Below are positions 24,123 through 37,119 of a stretch of 64,000 nt of DNA, piece by piece. The notes under the pieces are model-generated. The model saw nothing but the letters and a program-made list of their open reading frames with translations. It ran no database searches and was not told the origin of the DNA. The stretch spans positions 33,992,671 to 34,056,670 of the forward strand of contig NC_134399.1 of the NCBI RefSeq assembly GCF_050003625.1, written 5' to 3'. The DNA comes from Haematobia irritans (lineage: Eukaryota > Arthropoda > Insecta > Diptera > Muscidae). The stretch's first letter is position 1; every line of letters starts with the position of its first letter. Both the position numbers and the translations under genes were made by a program.

Positions 24123-24616
24123 AAGGGTGGTTAAATTGTAAGGGCCGATGTTGAATGTGAACCACATCTAAACGCCAAGTTTTTTTCCGAATTTTTTTTT
24201 GACATTTCTCTATTTCAGACTTATTCAATTTGAACCATGGAGAGATACACAATCCAACAAAGTGTTAAATGGTTCTAAGAAATGGCAACAGTGGATGATC
24301 AATTTTCGAAGAAAATCATCTTCAGTGATGAGGCACATTTTCCCCTCAGTGGATTCGTCAATAAACAGAATTGCCGCCTTTGGGCGAATGAGAATCCAAG
24401 AGTGATTGTCGAAAAACCAATGCACCCACAAAGAATGACTGTTTGGTGCGGTTTATGGGCTGGCGGCATCATCGGGCCGTACTTTTTCCAAAATGGCAGT
24501 TACTGTGAATGGTGTTCGCTATCGTGAGATGATAACGAACTTTTTATGGCCCGAATAGAAAGATATGGATGTGGACGATATGTGGATTCAGCAGGACGGT
24601 GCCACTTGCCACTTTA
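24123..24616 (+). mobile_element. Mariner-type element, internally deleted and 3'-truncated
   Basis: The left inverted repeat AAGGGTGGTTAAATTGTAAG follows TA. A transposase remnant follows. No matching right end is found; the homology stops near 24616 after the QQDGAT region. Confidence 0.75.
24237..24616 (+). pseudogene. Mariner-family transposase remnant
   Basis: The ATG at 24237 opens MERYTIQQ, a typical mariner N-terminus. After 13 codons (ending KWF) there is a TAA, and the frame then jumps to the catalytic domain: IIFSDEAHF (first catalytic Asp), GFVNKQNCRLW, MTVWCGLWAGGIIGPYFF. A frameshift follows at about 24502; in the next frame come VTVNGVRYREM, an in-frame TAG after FLWPE, and MWIQQDGATCH (second Asp). 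The whole helix-turn-helix DNA-binding part and the C-terminus with the third Asp are missing. It cannot be functional. Confidence 0.88.
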
Positions 24617-25812
24617 ACTGAAAATTTAACTAGATTATATTCCATTTTAAAAATTTCTACGATTTTTTAAATGATACAAATTTACTAACCTTACTGACCT
24701 TTTCTAAATACTAGTTAACTAGCATATACTAGTATTTAGGAAATTCATTATTTTCATTAAAGAAATGTTGAACAAAAAATAAAGAAAAAATCATTGGCTT
24801 GGCGCCAATCATGACCATATTATTATTCATAGGGCTCAAGAAATGTGCAAAAAAAAAACATAGAAAATTTAATATTTTTTAGCAGTTAAACTTAATTGAA
24901 AATATGTTAGTTATATATTTTCGTTTTGTGTGTTAAAATCTCTTCACCATTGGACTTTTTCCATAGTCAAATACTCTCCATCTTAGCTCTATTTTAGCCT
25001 TTTCTTGATTGCATTTCTTTCTGTGTATGTTACCATACCCTCTTACATATAGTCATTTTGCTCTTATTTTTTCTAGCTCTTGTAACCTCGTGAAAAAAAA
25101 AATAATAAAAATTATACTGGTCTCTGTTGTTATCTTAAATGTTTTATGAGTTAAAAGCTGCTTTAGACGCTTTCTATTTTTGATGAAAAAAAAAAGAAGC
25201 AGAAGGGTCGAGAAAATACAGTTCTTGGTTCTGGTTTACCCTATCTCTCTGTAGTCTATGGACAGATTATGAAATGTCTAAAGCTTTCATATGGAAATTT
25301 GACGCATAGTTAAATAGAATGTCCTCATATCCTCATTTCAGCCCCCGCATTCCCATTAATATTAAACATTAGTAACTGTGGCATTTCGACTGTCATGCCT
25401 TACATGCAATAACACTAAGAGCAATTAAGAAAATTTTTTGGACTGTAAATTTTGCACTTTACCAGTTTGCTAAAAAGGATGAAACTGTCAAGCTGAAATG
25501 CGAATTCAAGGAAATGATCAAATATGTAATTCCATCATAATATTGGTAATGGGCGTTAATGGCAAAGGACATACATTTTTATATGGATGAATATTTTAAA
25601 CTCTTCTTTAATAATTGATCAATGAATAATATAGAGCAGAAAAATGAAAACGAGCCAAATGACCCAAAACGACTACTTCGGAAAATAAGATGACAAAAAC
25701 CAGAACCGGAAAAAATATTATGAATTTTTTCAATTAAAATTTCAAATGAATATTGAAAAATCTTCAATTAAACGAGTTTTGATTCAACTTATTTCCTACA
25801 CACTAAAAAACT
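24617..25812. other. AT-rich DNA, no gene seen
   Basis: About 1.2 kb without recognised boxes. Short frames (for example 25579-25767 on the minus strand) are low complexity. Confidence 0.45.
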
Positions 25813-27679
25813 TTTTATACCCTCCACCATAGGATGGGGGTATATTAACTTTGTCATTCCGTTTGTAACACATCGAAATATTGCTCTAAGACCCCATAAA
25901 GTATATATATTCTGGGTCGTGGTGAAATTCTGAGTCGATCTAAGCATGTCCGTCCGTCCGTCCGTCTGTCCGTCTGTCCGTCTGTCCGTCCGTCCGTCTG
26001 TCCGGCTGTCCGTCCGTCTGTCCGGCTGTCCGTCCGTCTGTGGAAATCACGCTAACTTCCGAACGAAACAAGCTATCGACTTGAAACTTGGCAAAAATAG
26101 TTGTTATTGATGTAGGTCGGATGGTATTGAAAATGGGCCATATCGGACCACGTTTACGTATAGCCCCCATATAAACCGATCCCCAAATTTGGCTTGGGGA
26201 GCCTCCCGGAGCAGCAAAATTCATCCGATCCGGTTGAAATTTGGTACGTGGTCTTAGTATACGGTCTCTAACAACCATGCAAAAATTGGTCCATATCGGT
26301 CCATAATTATATATAGCCCCCATATAAACCGATCCCCAGATTTGACCTCCGGAGCCTCTTGGAGGGGCAAAATTCATCCGATCCGATTGAAATTTGGTAC
26401 CTGATGTTAGTATATGGTCTCTAACAACCATGCAAAAATTGGTCCATATCGGTCCATAATTATATATAGCCCCCATATAAACCTATCCCCAGATTTGACC
26501 TCCGGAGCCTCTTGGAAGAGCAAAATTCATCCGATCCAGTTGAAATTTGGTACATGGTGTTAGTATGTGGTCTCTAACAACCATGCAAAAATTGGTCCAT
26601 ATCGGTCCATAATTATATATAGTTCCCATATAAACCGTCCCCAGATTTGACGTCCGGAACCTCTTGGAGGAGCAAAAGTCATCCGATACGGTTGAAATTT
26701 GGTACATTTTGTCAATATATGGCCTCTAACAGCCATGTAAAAATTGGTCCATATCGGTCTTTAGTTATATATAGCCGATGATTTATTACACAAAAATTGG
26801 TCCATATCGCCAAAAATAATCTACCAAAACTTTATTTCCATAGAAAATTTTGTCAAATTTTATTACTATAGAAAGTTTTGTCAAAATTGCATTTCTATAG
26901 AAAGTTTTGTCAAAAGTTTATTTCTATACAAATGTTTGTCAAAATTTTATTTCCATAGAAATTTTTGTCAAAATTTTATTTCTATAGAAAATTTTGTAAT
27001 CTACCAAAACTTTATTTCCATAGAAAATTTTTTCAAATTTTATTACTATAGAAAGTTTTGTTAAAATTTCATTTCTATAGAAAGTTTTGTCAAAAGTTTA
27101 TTTCTATAGAAATGTTTGTCAAAATTTTATTTCTATAGAAAATTTTGTAAAAAATTTATTTCTGTAGAAAATTTTGTCAACATTTTATTTCTATACAAAA
27201 TTTTGTCAAAATTTCATTTCTATACAAAATTTTATCAACATTTTATTTCTATAGAAATTTTTGTCAAAATTGTATTGCTATAGAAAATTTTGTCAACATT
27301 TTACTTCCATAGAAAATTTTGTCAACATTTTATTTCTATAGAAAATTTTGTCAAATTTTTATTTCTATAGAAAATTTTGTCAAATTTTTATTTCTATAGA
27401 AAATTTTGTCAAAATTTTATTTCTATAGAAAATTTTGTCAAACTAGATTATATACGTATTTAATCGGCCTTTTTTGTTTAATATATACCCCGTATGGGCT
27501 AACTTACAATTTAGAAGACAGTGCTAAAAAGTTTTACGATACCTTGCCATCGGCAAGTGTTATCGCAACCCAAGTAATTCGATTGTGGATGACAGCCTTT
27601 AGTAGAAGTTCCTACGCAATCCATGGTGGAGCGTACATAAGATTCGGCCTGGCCGAACTTACGGCCGTATATACTTGTT
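25813..27679 (-). mobile_element. Family A HINE, complete
   Basis: Minus strand: head 27679 to about 27445, 29-bp minisatellite about 27440-26815 (with an internal duplication around 26815-27120), about four 153-bp units, a tail with a long mixed CCGT/CTGT microsatellite (25948-26041), and the end hairpin at 25813. Unit variants (GCTCCGGGAGGCTCCCC, ACATCAGGTACC) match the element at 12395, suggesting a common subfamily. Confidence 0.88.
25948..26041 (-). repeat. CCGT/CTGT microsatellite in a HINE tail
   Basis: A mixed tetranucleotide run of about 94 bases (CCGTCCGTCTGTCCGGCTGT pattern), the longest of its kind among the family A tails in this window. Confidence 0.88.
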
Positions 27680-27940
27680 TCTTATTCAATCACGAAACGA
27701 ATTGACCCAATAAATTTTTTAATTGAAATGTCTTCAATCATGAAAATGATAGTATAAATCACAGTTTTAATTGGCCATAAAAAAATACTTGACTAAAAAA
27801 ATTAATTGATTTCATTAGCAAATTTTAATTAATTTTTTAATCGATTCAATTAAAAATTTAATTGATGGTGAGGGCAAAACTCAATTAATTTTTTAATTAA
27901 AAATATTTTCCATTTATTTTGTTAATCGACTTAGTGTTTT
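27680..27940. mobile_element. AATTAATT-type MITE fragment
   Basis: TTCAATCACGAAACGAATTG, AATTGAAATGTCTTCAATCA and TTTTTTAATTAAAAAT boxes match the interior of the MITE at 59636-59924. The CACA ends are not clear because HINEs abut it on both sides. Confidence 0.6.
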
Positions 27941-28393
27941 TATTTTTATATCCGCCATCATAGGGGGTATATTAACTTTGTCATTCCGTTTGTAACACAT
28001 CGAAATATTGTTCTAAGACCACATAAAGTCGATCTAAGCATGTCCGTCCGTCCGTCTGTTGAAATCACGCTAACTTCCGAACGAAATAAGCTATCGACTT
28101 GAAACTTGGCACAAGTAGTTGTTATCGATGTAGGTCGGATGGTGTTGAAAATGGGCCATATCGGTCCACTTTTACGTATAGCCCCCATATAAACGGACCC
28201 CCAAATTTGGCTTGCGAGGCCTCTAAGAGAAGCAAATTTCATCCGATCCGGCTGGAATTTGGTACATGGTGTTAGTATATGGTCTCTAACAACCATGCAA
28301 AAATTGGTGCACATCGGTCCATAATTATATATAGCCCCCATATAAACCGATCCCCCGATTTGGCTTGCAGAGCCTCTAAGAGCAACAATTTTC

Positions 28394-29311
28394 ATCCGAT
28401 CCGGCTGAAATTTGGTACATGGTGTTAGTATGTGGTCTCTAACAACCATGCAGAAATTGGTCCACATCGGTCTATAATTATATATAGCCTCCATATAAAC
28501 CGATCCCCCGATTTGGCTTGCGGAGCCTCTAAGAGAAGCAAATTTCATCCGATCCGGCTGAAATTTGGTACATGGTGTTGGTATATGTTCTCTAATGACC
28601 ATGCAAAAACTGGTCCACATCGGCCCATAATTATTTATAGCCCCCATATAAACCGATCCCCAGATTTGAACTCCGGAGCCTCTTAGAGGAGCAAAGGTCA
28701 TCCGATCCGATTGAAATTTGGTACGTGGTGTTAGTATATTGTCTATAATAACCATGCCAAAATTGGTCCATATCGGTCCATAATTATATATATCCCCCAT
28801 ATAAGCCGATCCCCAGATTTGACCTCCGGATCCTATTAGGGGAGCCAAATTCATCCGATCCGGCTGAAATTTGGTACATGGTGTTAGTATGTGGTCTCTA
28901 ACAACCATGCAGAAATTGGTCCACATCGGTCTATAATTATATATAGCCTCCATATAAACCGATCCCCCGATTTGGCTTGCGGAGCCTCTAAGAGAAGCAA
29001 ATTTCATCCGATCCGGCTGAAATTTGGTACATGGTGTTGGTATATGTTCTCTAATGACCATGCAAAAACTGGTCCACATCGGCCCATAATTATTTATAGC
29101 CCCCATATAAACCGATCCCCAGATTTGAACTCCGGAGCCTCTTAGAGGAGCAAAGGTCATCCGATCCGATTGAAATTTGGTACGTGGTGTTAGTATATTG
29201 TCTATAATAACCATGCCAAAATTGGTCCATATCGGTCCATAATTATATATATCCCCCATATAAGCCGATCCCCAGATTTGACCTCCGGATCCTATTAGGG
29301 GAGCCAAATTC
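28394..29311 (-). repeat. 459-bp higher-order duplication in the array
   Basis: 28394-28852 and 28853-29311 are near-identical blocks of three 153-bp units each (459 = 3 x 153). Both include the same rare variants (CATGCAGAAATTGG, GAACTCCGGAGCC, ATATATCCCCCATATAAGCC). Equal-frame translations 459 bases apart are identical over 84 residues, which points to recent unequal exchange or replication slippage. Confidence 0.92.
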
Positions 29312-29884
29312 ATCCGATCCGGTTAAAATTTGGTACGTGGTGTTAGTATATGGTATCCAACAACCATGCAGGAATTGGTCCATATCGGTATATAATTATA
29401 TATAGCCCCCATATAAATCGATCCCCAGATTTGGCTTGCGGAGCCTCTAAGAGAAGCAAATTTCATCCGATCTGATTGAAATTTGGTACATGGTGTCAGC
29501 ATATGATATCGGTTCATAATCATGGTTGCCACTCGAGCCAAAAATAATCGACCAACGTTTTATTTTTATAGAAAACATTGTCAAAATGTTATTTCTATAG
29601 AAAATTTTGTCAAAATTTTATTTCTATAGAAACTTTTGTCAAAATTTTATTTCTATTGAAAATTTTGTCAAAATTTTATTTCTATAGAAAATTTTGTCAA
29701 AATTTTATTTCTATTGAAAAATTTTTCAAAATTTTATTTCTATAGAAAATTTTATCCAAATTTTATTACTATACATTTTTTTCCAAATTTTACTTCTATA
29801 GAAAATGTTGTCAAAATTTTACTTGTCAAAATTTTATTTCTATAGAAACTTTAAACTTAATTATATACGTATTTAATCAGCCTT

Positions 29885-31127
29885 TTTATACCATCCACCA
29901 TACGATGGGGGGTATATTAACTTTGTCATTCCGTTTGTAACACATCGAAATATTGCTCTAAGACCCCATAAAGTATATAAATATATTCTGGGTCGTGGTG
30001 GAATTCTGAGTCCGTCATGTCCGTCTGTTGAAATCACGCTAACTTCCGAACGAAACAAGCTATCGACTTGAAGCTTGGCACAAGTAGTTGTTATCGATGT
30101 AGGTCGAATAGTATTGCAAATGGGCCATATCGGTCCACTTTTACGTATAGCCTCCATATAAACGGACCCACAAATTTGGCTTGCAGACCCTGTAAGAGAA
30201 GCAAATTTCATCCGATCCGGCTGAAATTTGGTACATGGTGTTGGTATATGGTCTCTAACAACCATGCAAAAATTGGTCCACATTGGTCCATAATTATATA
30301 TAGCCCCCATATAAACCGATCCCCCGATTTGGCTTGCAGAGCCTCTAAGAGCAACAGTTTTCATCCGATCTGGCTGAAATTTGGTACATGGTGTTAGTAT
30401 ATGGTCTTTAACAACCATGCAAAAATTGCTCCATATCGGTCTATAATTATATATAGCCCCCATATAAGCCGAACCCCCGATTTGGCTTGCGGAGCCTCTA
30501 AGAGAAGCAAATTTCATCCGATCCGGCTGAAATTTGGTACATGGTGTTGGTATATGGTCTCTAACAATCACGCAAAAATTGGTCCATATCGGTCCATAAT
30601 TATATATAGCCCCCATGTAAACCGATCCCTGATTTGACCTCCGGAGCCTCTTGGAAGACCAAAATTCATCTGATTCAGTTGAAATTTGGTACGTGATGTT
30701 AATATATGGGCTCAAACACCCATACAAAGATTGGTCGATATCGGTCCATAATTATATATAGACCGATCCCCAGCTTTGACCTCCGGAGCACCTTGGAAGA
30801 GCAAAATTCTTCCCATTCGGTTGAAATTTGGTACGTGATGTTAGTATAGGGTATCCAACAACCATGCAGGAATTGGTTCCTATCAGTCCATAATAATATA
30901 TAGCTCCCATATAAACCGATCCCCAGATTTGACTTCCGGTGCCTTTTGGAGAAGCAAAATTCATCCGATCTGGTTGAAATTTGGTACGTGGTGGTAGTAT
31001 ATGATATTTAACAACCATGTGAGTTGAAATTTGTGGATGACAGTCTTACGTAGAAGTTTCTACGCAATCCATGGTGGAGGGTACATAAGATTCGGCCTGG
31101 CCAAACTTACGGCCGTATATACTTGTT
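29885..31127 (-). mobile_element. Nested family A HINE, deletion derivative
   Basis: Minus strand: a short head with an internal deletion joining TGTCATCCACA to AATTTCAACTCAC, then 153-bp units without minisatellite, and a tail with the end hairpin at 29885. It is inserted between T and T in the head of the surrounding element. The same deletion junction is present in the element at 45213. The tail microsatellite is almost lost. Confidence 0.85.
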
Positions 31128-31329
31128 TAGTTCCATATATACCACGTATGGACTATGTGGTATATATTACGGTGTTAGGAAGTTTTAAGATACCTTGCCA
31201 TCGGCAAGTGTTACCGCAACCAAAGTAATTCGATTGTGGATGACAGTCTTCAGTAGAAGTTTCTACGCAATCCATGGTGGAGGGTACATAAGCTTTGGTC
31301 TGGCCGAACTTACGGCCGTATATACTTGT

Positions 31330-31690
31330 TTTACTTAAAAATTTTAAAAAATCCATCACTTTTTTAACTGACCTAGTCTTCCAAGTTTGATTAAAAAGTT
31401 CATTGTACCAATTAATTTTTTTATTAAAAGTTTTCAATCATTTACTTAATTATCTTAATGTTTCTATCTTGATTAAAAAGTTAATTGTATCAATTAATTT
31501 ATGAATTGAAAAAATTTTCAACTACAATAAACTTTTTAATTGGAAAACTTTTGATGATATTTTTTTCTGTTTTTGTAATTAAAACAAAAATCAATCACAA
31601 AAATCTATTGTACCAATTTAGTATTTAATTAGATCAATTAATTTTTTGTTTAATAAATCGTTTGCTTCTCGTACCATTGCTCGATACCGT
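31330..31690. mobile_element. AATTAATT-type MITE, diverged
   Basis: Repeated TTAATTTTTT, GATTAAAAAGTTAATTG and CAATTAATTTATG boxes, similar to the interior of 3131-3702. The ends are unclear. Confidence 0.5.
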
Positions 31691-32537
31691 GATACTGACA
31701 GTGTTAGGTTAGGTTAGCCGCAAGTGAAGGACAGCTATGATAAAAAGTGTTACAAAACTTGATTGTGAAATCGGATACAAAACATTTTAAAAAATGAGCT
31801 TGAACTAAAGCCACTGAAGTTCCAGAAATTGCTAGAAGTCAACGATGCACAAAAAAGTTAGACTGAAGGGAGCCAAGGAGTTACTTCGTTTGCATGAAAG
31901 TGACTAGTTACCGAATTTGCATTTCTCCAGTGAGAAGATGCCTTCGAATGACCACCAGATCTCAAGCGCCATATAAAAATATAGGTTTTTACTTTGTTAC
32001 ATTACATATCAGCAACCCTGACCTTAATAATATAGGATTTAACCGCAGTTTAGCAGTAATCATACTTCCAATTTTTATCCACATTTGAAAGGAAACACTT
32101 CACAACCTGGGGTTGCAGTCTGGACTAAAAGGTGCCTCAGCTTATTTCGACTTCCTGCTGTGCTCTCAATGTTCGAAAGTTTGCAAACAAAACACCAAGG
32201 CAAGTAGCTTTTGCGAAACCACATCCACATTCACATCGACTAAAGTAAAGCTTTTTTCGAGGTAATCACACATTGACCCGTATATATGAGTGAGTGGGTG
32301 TGTATGGCTATGCGCTGTGGTGGTAGGAATTATAATCGAAGGATTGCCGTTTATTATGTCTGATGGTGTGTGCTGGAATCTTAGCACACTGTGTATGGGA
32401 ATTTGTTCAAAGAAACTTAACGAAATCTTATTGGAAACCCATTGAATTTGAATCCTTTTTTTAAATCTTGTAAACAAGTAAATATTCGTAGACACTTAAG
32501 TGGGCAGCATTACAAAAAGGAAATTAGAATTAATAAA
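31691..32537. other. Unique-looking DNA with a short TTAGG run, no gene supported
   Basis: GTTAGGTTAGGTTAG at 31702-31716 may be the 3' end of a SINE fragment without recognisable body. The minus-strand frame 32166-32495 (109 residues) has no known domain and no strong support. Confidence 0.4.
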
Positions 32538-33165
32538 AACAAATGAGCAAAGTAAAAAGTCGGCCGGGACCGACTATATCATAGCCTAAACCACTCCCAA
32601 TTAATTAGTAAATAGAAGGATTTTTTTTGTTGCATAGAAAAAGGTTTATGTTATAAACCTTATTTGCATACTTAAGAAAAGTTAGTGGTACATGTTTATG
32701 GCAGCATTATTTCAATCTGAACCGAAATGCTTGATATTAATAGCTATACTTAAATTTGCCCCTACAGAGTTAGAATGCCGCTAATATTGAGTCCATTACT
32801 AAACAAGTAAGTAAAGTCTAAAGTCGGGCGGGGCCAACTATACTATACCCTTCACCACTATGTATACCAAATTTTGTTTTATACCATTTGTTTTTTGGGA
32901 GCTATATAAAAGTTTATATTCCCATATACAAATATTTAAATATGAACCGATTTGTAGAATGCACTATGGGGCCAATGACCAGATTCTGCGGCCAAAAACT
33001 CAGTGGAAACTTGAAAAACTGATAATGTATATCTGTTACAGACATCCCAGTAGCCCAAAATACAAAATATGAGAAATATGTGGCAATTCATTGTTTCTAA
33101 AATAATCTGGCAAAGTTGGCACTTTTTAGTTTGTTTAAATTTTGATACGATAGTTAAAAAACACA
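32538..33165 (+). mobile_element. Two HINE head fragments of family B type
   Basis: 32538-32800 starts AACAAATGAGCAAAG and carries GTCGGCCGGGACCGAC. 32804 on starts AACAAGTAAGTAAAGTC with GTCGGGCGGGGCCAAC and a TATACCCTTCACCAC box, then AT-rich body with a GGGAGCTATATAAA box. No tail is present; the family A element at 33171 follows. Confidence 0.65.
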
Positions 33166-33170
33166 TTATA

Positions 33171-35808
33171 AACAAGTATATACGGCCGTAAGTTCGGCCA
33201 GGCCGAAGCTTATGTACCCTCCATCATGGATTGCGTAGAAACTTCTTCTAAACACTGCCATCCACAATCGAATTACTTAAGTTGCGGTAACGCTTGCCGA
33301 TGGCAAGGTATCTTAAAACCTCCTAACACCATCTTCTAAATTGTATGTAAGTCCATACGTGGTATATATTAAATCAAAAAAGATCGATCCAATACGTATA
33401 TAATTCAGTTTGACAAAGTAGACATAAAATTTTGACAAAATTTTCTACAGAAATAAAATTTTAACAAAATTTTCTATAGAAATAAAATTTTCACAAAATT
33501 TTCTATAGAAATAAAAATTTTGACAAAATATTCTATAGAAAGAAAATTTTGACAAAAAATTTCTACAAAAATAAAATTTTAACAAAATTTTCTATAGAAA
33601 TAAACTTTTGACAAAATTTTCTATAGAAATAAAATCTTGGTAGATTATTTGTGGCTCTAGTGGCAACCATGATTATGAACCGATATGGACCAATTTTTGT
33701 GTGATTGGACCAATTTTGGTATGGTTGTTAGCGACCATATACTAACACCACGTTCCTAATTTGAACCGGATCGGATGAATTTTGCTCCTCCAAGAGGCTC
33801 CAGAGGTCAAATCTGGAGAACGTTTTATATGGGGGCTATATATAATTATGGACCGATATGGACCAATTCTGGCACGGTTTTTAAAGATCATATACTAACA
33901 CCATGTTCCAAATTACAACCGGATTGGATGAAATTTGCTTCTCTTGGAGACTTCGCAAGTCAAATCTGGTTATCGGTTTATATGGGGGCTATATATAATT
34001 ATGAAGCGATGTGGACCAATTTTTGCGTGGTTGTTAGAGACCATATACCAACATCATGTACCAAATTTCAGCCGGATCGGATGAAATTTGCTTCTCTTTG
34101 AGGCTCCGCAAGCCAAATCTGGGGATCGGTTTATATGGGGGTTATATATAATTATGGACCGATGTGGACCAATTTTTACATGATTGTTAGAGACCATATA
34201 CCAACATCATGTACCAAATTTCAGCCGGATCGGATGAAATTTGCTTCTCTTTGAGGCTCCGCAAGCCAAATCTGGGGATCGGTTTATATGGGGGTTATAT
34301 ATAATTATGGACCGATGTGGACCAATTTTTACATGATTGTTAGAGACTATATACCAACACCATGTACCAAATTTCAGCCGGATCGGATGAAATATGCTTC
34401 TCTTAGAGGCTCCACAAGCCAAATCTGGGGATCGGTTTATATGGGGGCTATATATAATTATGGACCGATATGGGCCGATTTTTGCATGGTTGTTAAAGAC
34501 CATATACCAATATCATGTACCAAATTTCAGCCGGATCGGATGAAATTTTCTTCTCTTTGAGGCTACGCAAGCCAAATCTGGGGATCGGTTTATATGGGGG
34601 CTATATATAATTATGGACCGATGTGGACCAATTTTTGCATGGTTGTTAGAGACCATATACCAACACCATATACCAAATTTCAGCCGGATCGGATGAAATT
34701 TGCTTCTCTTTTAGGCTCCGCAAGCCAAATCTGGGGATCGGTTTTTATGGGGGCTATATATAATTATGGACCGATGTGGACCAATTTTTGTACGGTTGTT
34801 AGAGACCATATACCAACACCATGTACCAAATTTCAGCCGGATCGGATGAAATTTTCTTCTCTTTTAGGCTCCGCAAGCCAAATCTGGGGATCGGTTTATA
34901 TGGGGGCTATATATAATTATGGACCGATGTGGACCAATTTTTGCACGGTTGTTAGAGACCATATACCAACATCATGTACCAAATTTCAGCATGATCGGAT
35001 GAAATTTGCTTCTCTTTGAGGCTCCGCAAGCCAAATCTGGGGATCGGTTTATATGGGGGTTATATATAATTATGGACCGATGTGGACCAATTTTTGCATG
35101 GTTGTTAGAGACCATATACCAACACCATGTACCAAATTTCAGCCGGATCGGATGAAATATGCTTCTCTTAGAGGCTCCACAAACCAAATCTGGGGATCGG
35201 TTTATATGGAGGCTATATATAATTATGGACCGATATGGACCGATTTTTGCATGGTTGTTAGAGACCATATACCAATATCATGTACCAAATTTCAGCCAGA
35301 TCGGATGAAATTTTCTTCTCTTTGAGGCTACGCAAGCCAAATCTGGGGATCGGTTTATATGGGGGCTATATATAATTATGGACCGATGTGGACCAATTTT
35401 TGCACGGTTGTTAGAGACCATACACCAACACCATGTACCAAATTTCAGCTGGATCGGATGAAATATGCTTCTGTTAGAGGCTCCACAAGCCAAATCTGAG
35501 GGTCCCTTTATATGGGGGCTATACGTAAAAGTGGACCGATATGGCCCATTTTCAATACCATCCGACCTACATCGATAACAACTACTTGTGCCAAGTTTCA
35601 AGTCGATAGCTTGTTTCGTTCGGAAGTTAGCGTGATTGATGATAACAGACGGACGGACGGACGGACGGACGGACATGCTTAGATCGACTCAGAATTTCAC
35701 CACGACCCAGAATATATATACTTTATGGGGTCTTAGAGCAATATTTCGATGTGTTACAAACGGAATGACAAAGTTAATATACCCCCATCCTATGATGGAG
35801 GGTATAAA
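33171..35808 (+). mobile_element. Family A HINE, complete
   Basis: Head AACAAGTATATACGGCCG with the TCATGGATTGCG variant, 29-bp minisatellite (about 33420-33650), junction GGCTCTAGTGGCAACC, twelve or so 153-bp units (33660-35520), a tail with (GACG)n at about 35647-35672, and the end hairpin CATCCTATGATGGAGGGTAT. Neighbouring units are very similar, with local block duplications (34100-34260 and 34260-34420; a segment recurring near 34860-35100). Confidence 0.9.
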
Positions 35809-36357
35809 AATTGGACGCACCATAAAAAACTAATAAACAAATTCGCATTGTGTAAAATAGAACATATTACTAAAGATACGTAGAATAACATTAAATATAT
35901 TCAAAATTCAAATCAAAATTCTGAGTCGATCTAAGCATGTCCGTCCGTCCGTCTGTTGACATCACGCTAACTTCCGAACGAAACAAGCTATCGACTTGAA
36001 ACTTGGCATAACTAGTTGGTATTGATGTAGGTCAGATGGTATTGCAACTGGGCCATATCGGTTCACTTTTACGTATAGCCCCATATAAACGGACCCCCAA
36101 ATTTGGCTTGCGGAGCCTCTAAAAGAAGCATATTTCATCCGATCTGGCTGAAATGTGGTACATGGTGTTGGTATATGGTCTCTAACATTCGTGCAAACAT
36201 TGGTCCACATCGGTCTATAATTATATATAGCCCCCATATAAACCGATCCCCAGACTTGGCCTGCGGAGCCTCAAAGGGAAGCAAATTTCATCCGATCCGG
36301 CTGAAATTTGGTACATGGTGTTGGTATATGGTCTCTAACAACCCACATCGGTCCATA

Positions 36358-37119
36358 CACTGATAGAAAAAGTTTCGGTATATTAACGAAATGTGTCAAT
36401 AAAAGTGAGCTAACGAAACAAATTCGTTAATACTGTTACGTTTTTATATTTAGACGTTTTTAATTACCCGACAATTAAAACACAGTTCTTTTAAATAACG
36501 ACAATCTACAATTTATTTACTATGACTTCACACTTTACAATTCGTTCACACTGAAGTTATTCGTTTGACGCTTTAATTAAGACTGACTCGTTAGCAGCAT
36601 GCGAGCGCTTTTATATATGACGGTGTGGCAATACGAGAACATTCTGGCAGCACTACAATATTCTGGCAACGCCAGAACATTCTTTGACAACGCTAGAAGA
36701 ATCCACGTCCATTAAGTCATTCATCTGGTGGCTGCCAAACACATACACACTCACATAGATATGCGCTCGCATTACTACAAGAACAATAACAATGACAATA
36801 TACAATGAGATGAAATGAGAATAACAAAGCAAAGGGGTTGTTATCAAAGAGAGTGAGAACTTACATTTCGATATGAAAATAAGCAAACAAAAGAACATAA
36901 AAGAAATTCAGCAAAGTACTAGAAAAGGAATAGATGATTCCAACAAGTTATAACGAAATTTTATCGTTACAATTTGAAATTTAAATTAACGGAAACTAAA
37001 CTAAATAAACTTAAATCTATAATTATCAAATTCGTAACAATACAATGAAATGTTTCGTTATTATGACGAAATTTTTAAAAGAAAATGTTTCGTTATTTTA
37101 ATGAAATTTTCTTTGTGTG
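36358..37119. mobile_element. CAC...GTG TA-type MITE hosting a solo LTR
   Basis: Left end CACTGATAGAAAAAG, right end CTTTGTGTG, flanked by TA on both sides (36356-36357, 37120-37121). Removing it restores the unit sequence GGTCCATAATTATATAT. Inside are CGTTA/AACGAAA repeats. Without the LTR and its duplication the MITE would be about 152 bases. Confidence 0.8.
36434..37039. mobile_element. Solo LTR, gypsy-like
   Basis: 606 bases starting TGTTACG and ending CGTAACA (7-base inverted ends, TG...CA), flanked by the 4-base direct repeat ATAC (36430-36433, 37040-37043). A TATA-like TTTTATATATG lies near 36609. No internal retroelement coding sequence remains, so it is what recombination between two LTRs leaves. 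The 4-base duplication fits gypsy-type integrases; the family is not assigned. Confidence 0.82.

Larger units (their letters stand above)
27945..31329 (-). mobile_element. Family A HINE hosting a nested family A HINE
   Basis: Minus strand: head in two pieces (31329-31128 and, beyond the nested element, 29884 to about 29845), 29-bp minisatellite (about 29840-29530), a 153-bp array (about 29520-28170), and a tail to about 27945 whose end hairpin is shortened (CATCATAGGGGGTATA). Removing 29885-31127 rejoins CAGCCTTTT with TAGTTCCATATATACC, matching the uninterrupted head of the element at 10042. Confidence 0.85.

Noticed and set aside
27958..29313. 451-residue open frame with repeated IWTNFCMVVRDHILTP-like units, and its relatives at 13468-14313, 29873-30727 and 55410-56165
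   Set aside because: The 153-bp unit is a multiple of three and lacks stops in some frames on both strands, so long frames appear automatically. They run through HINE tails, start and stop at arbitrary points, and equally long frames exist on the opposite strand.
32166..32495. 109-residue minus-strand frame as a gene
   Set aside because: No recognised family, no supporting context, and AT-rich surroundings make such a frame unremarkable.
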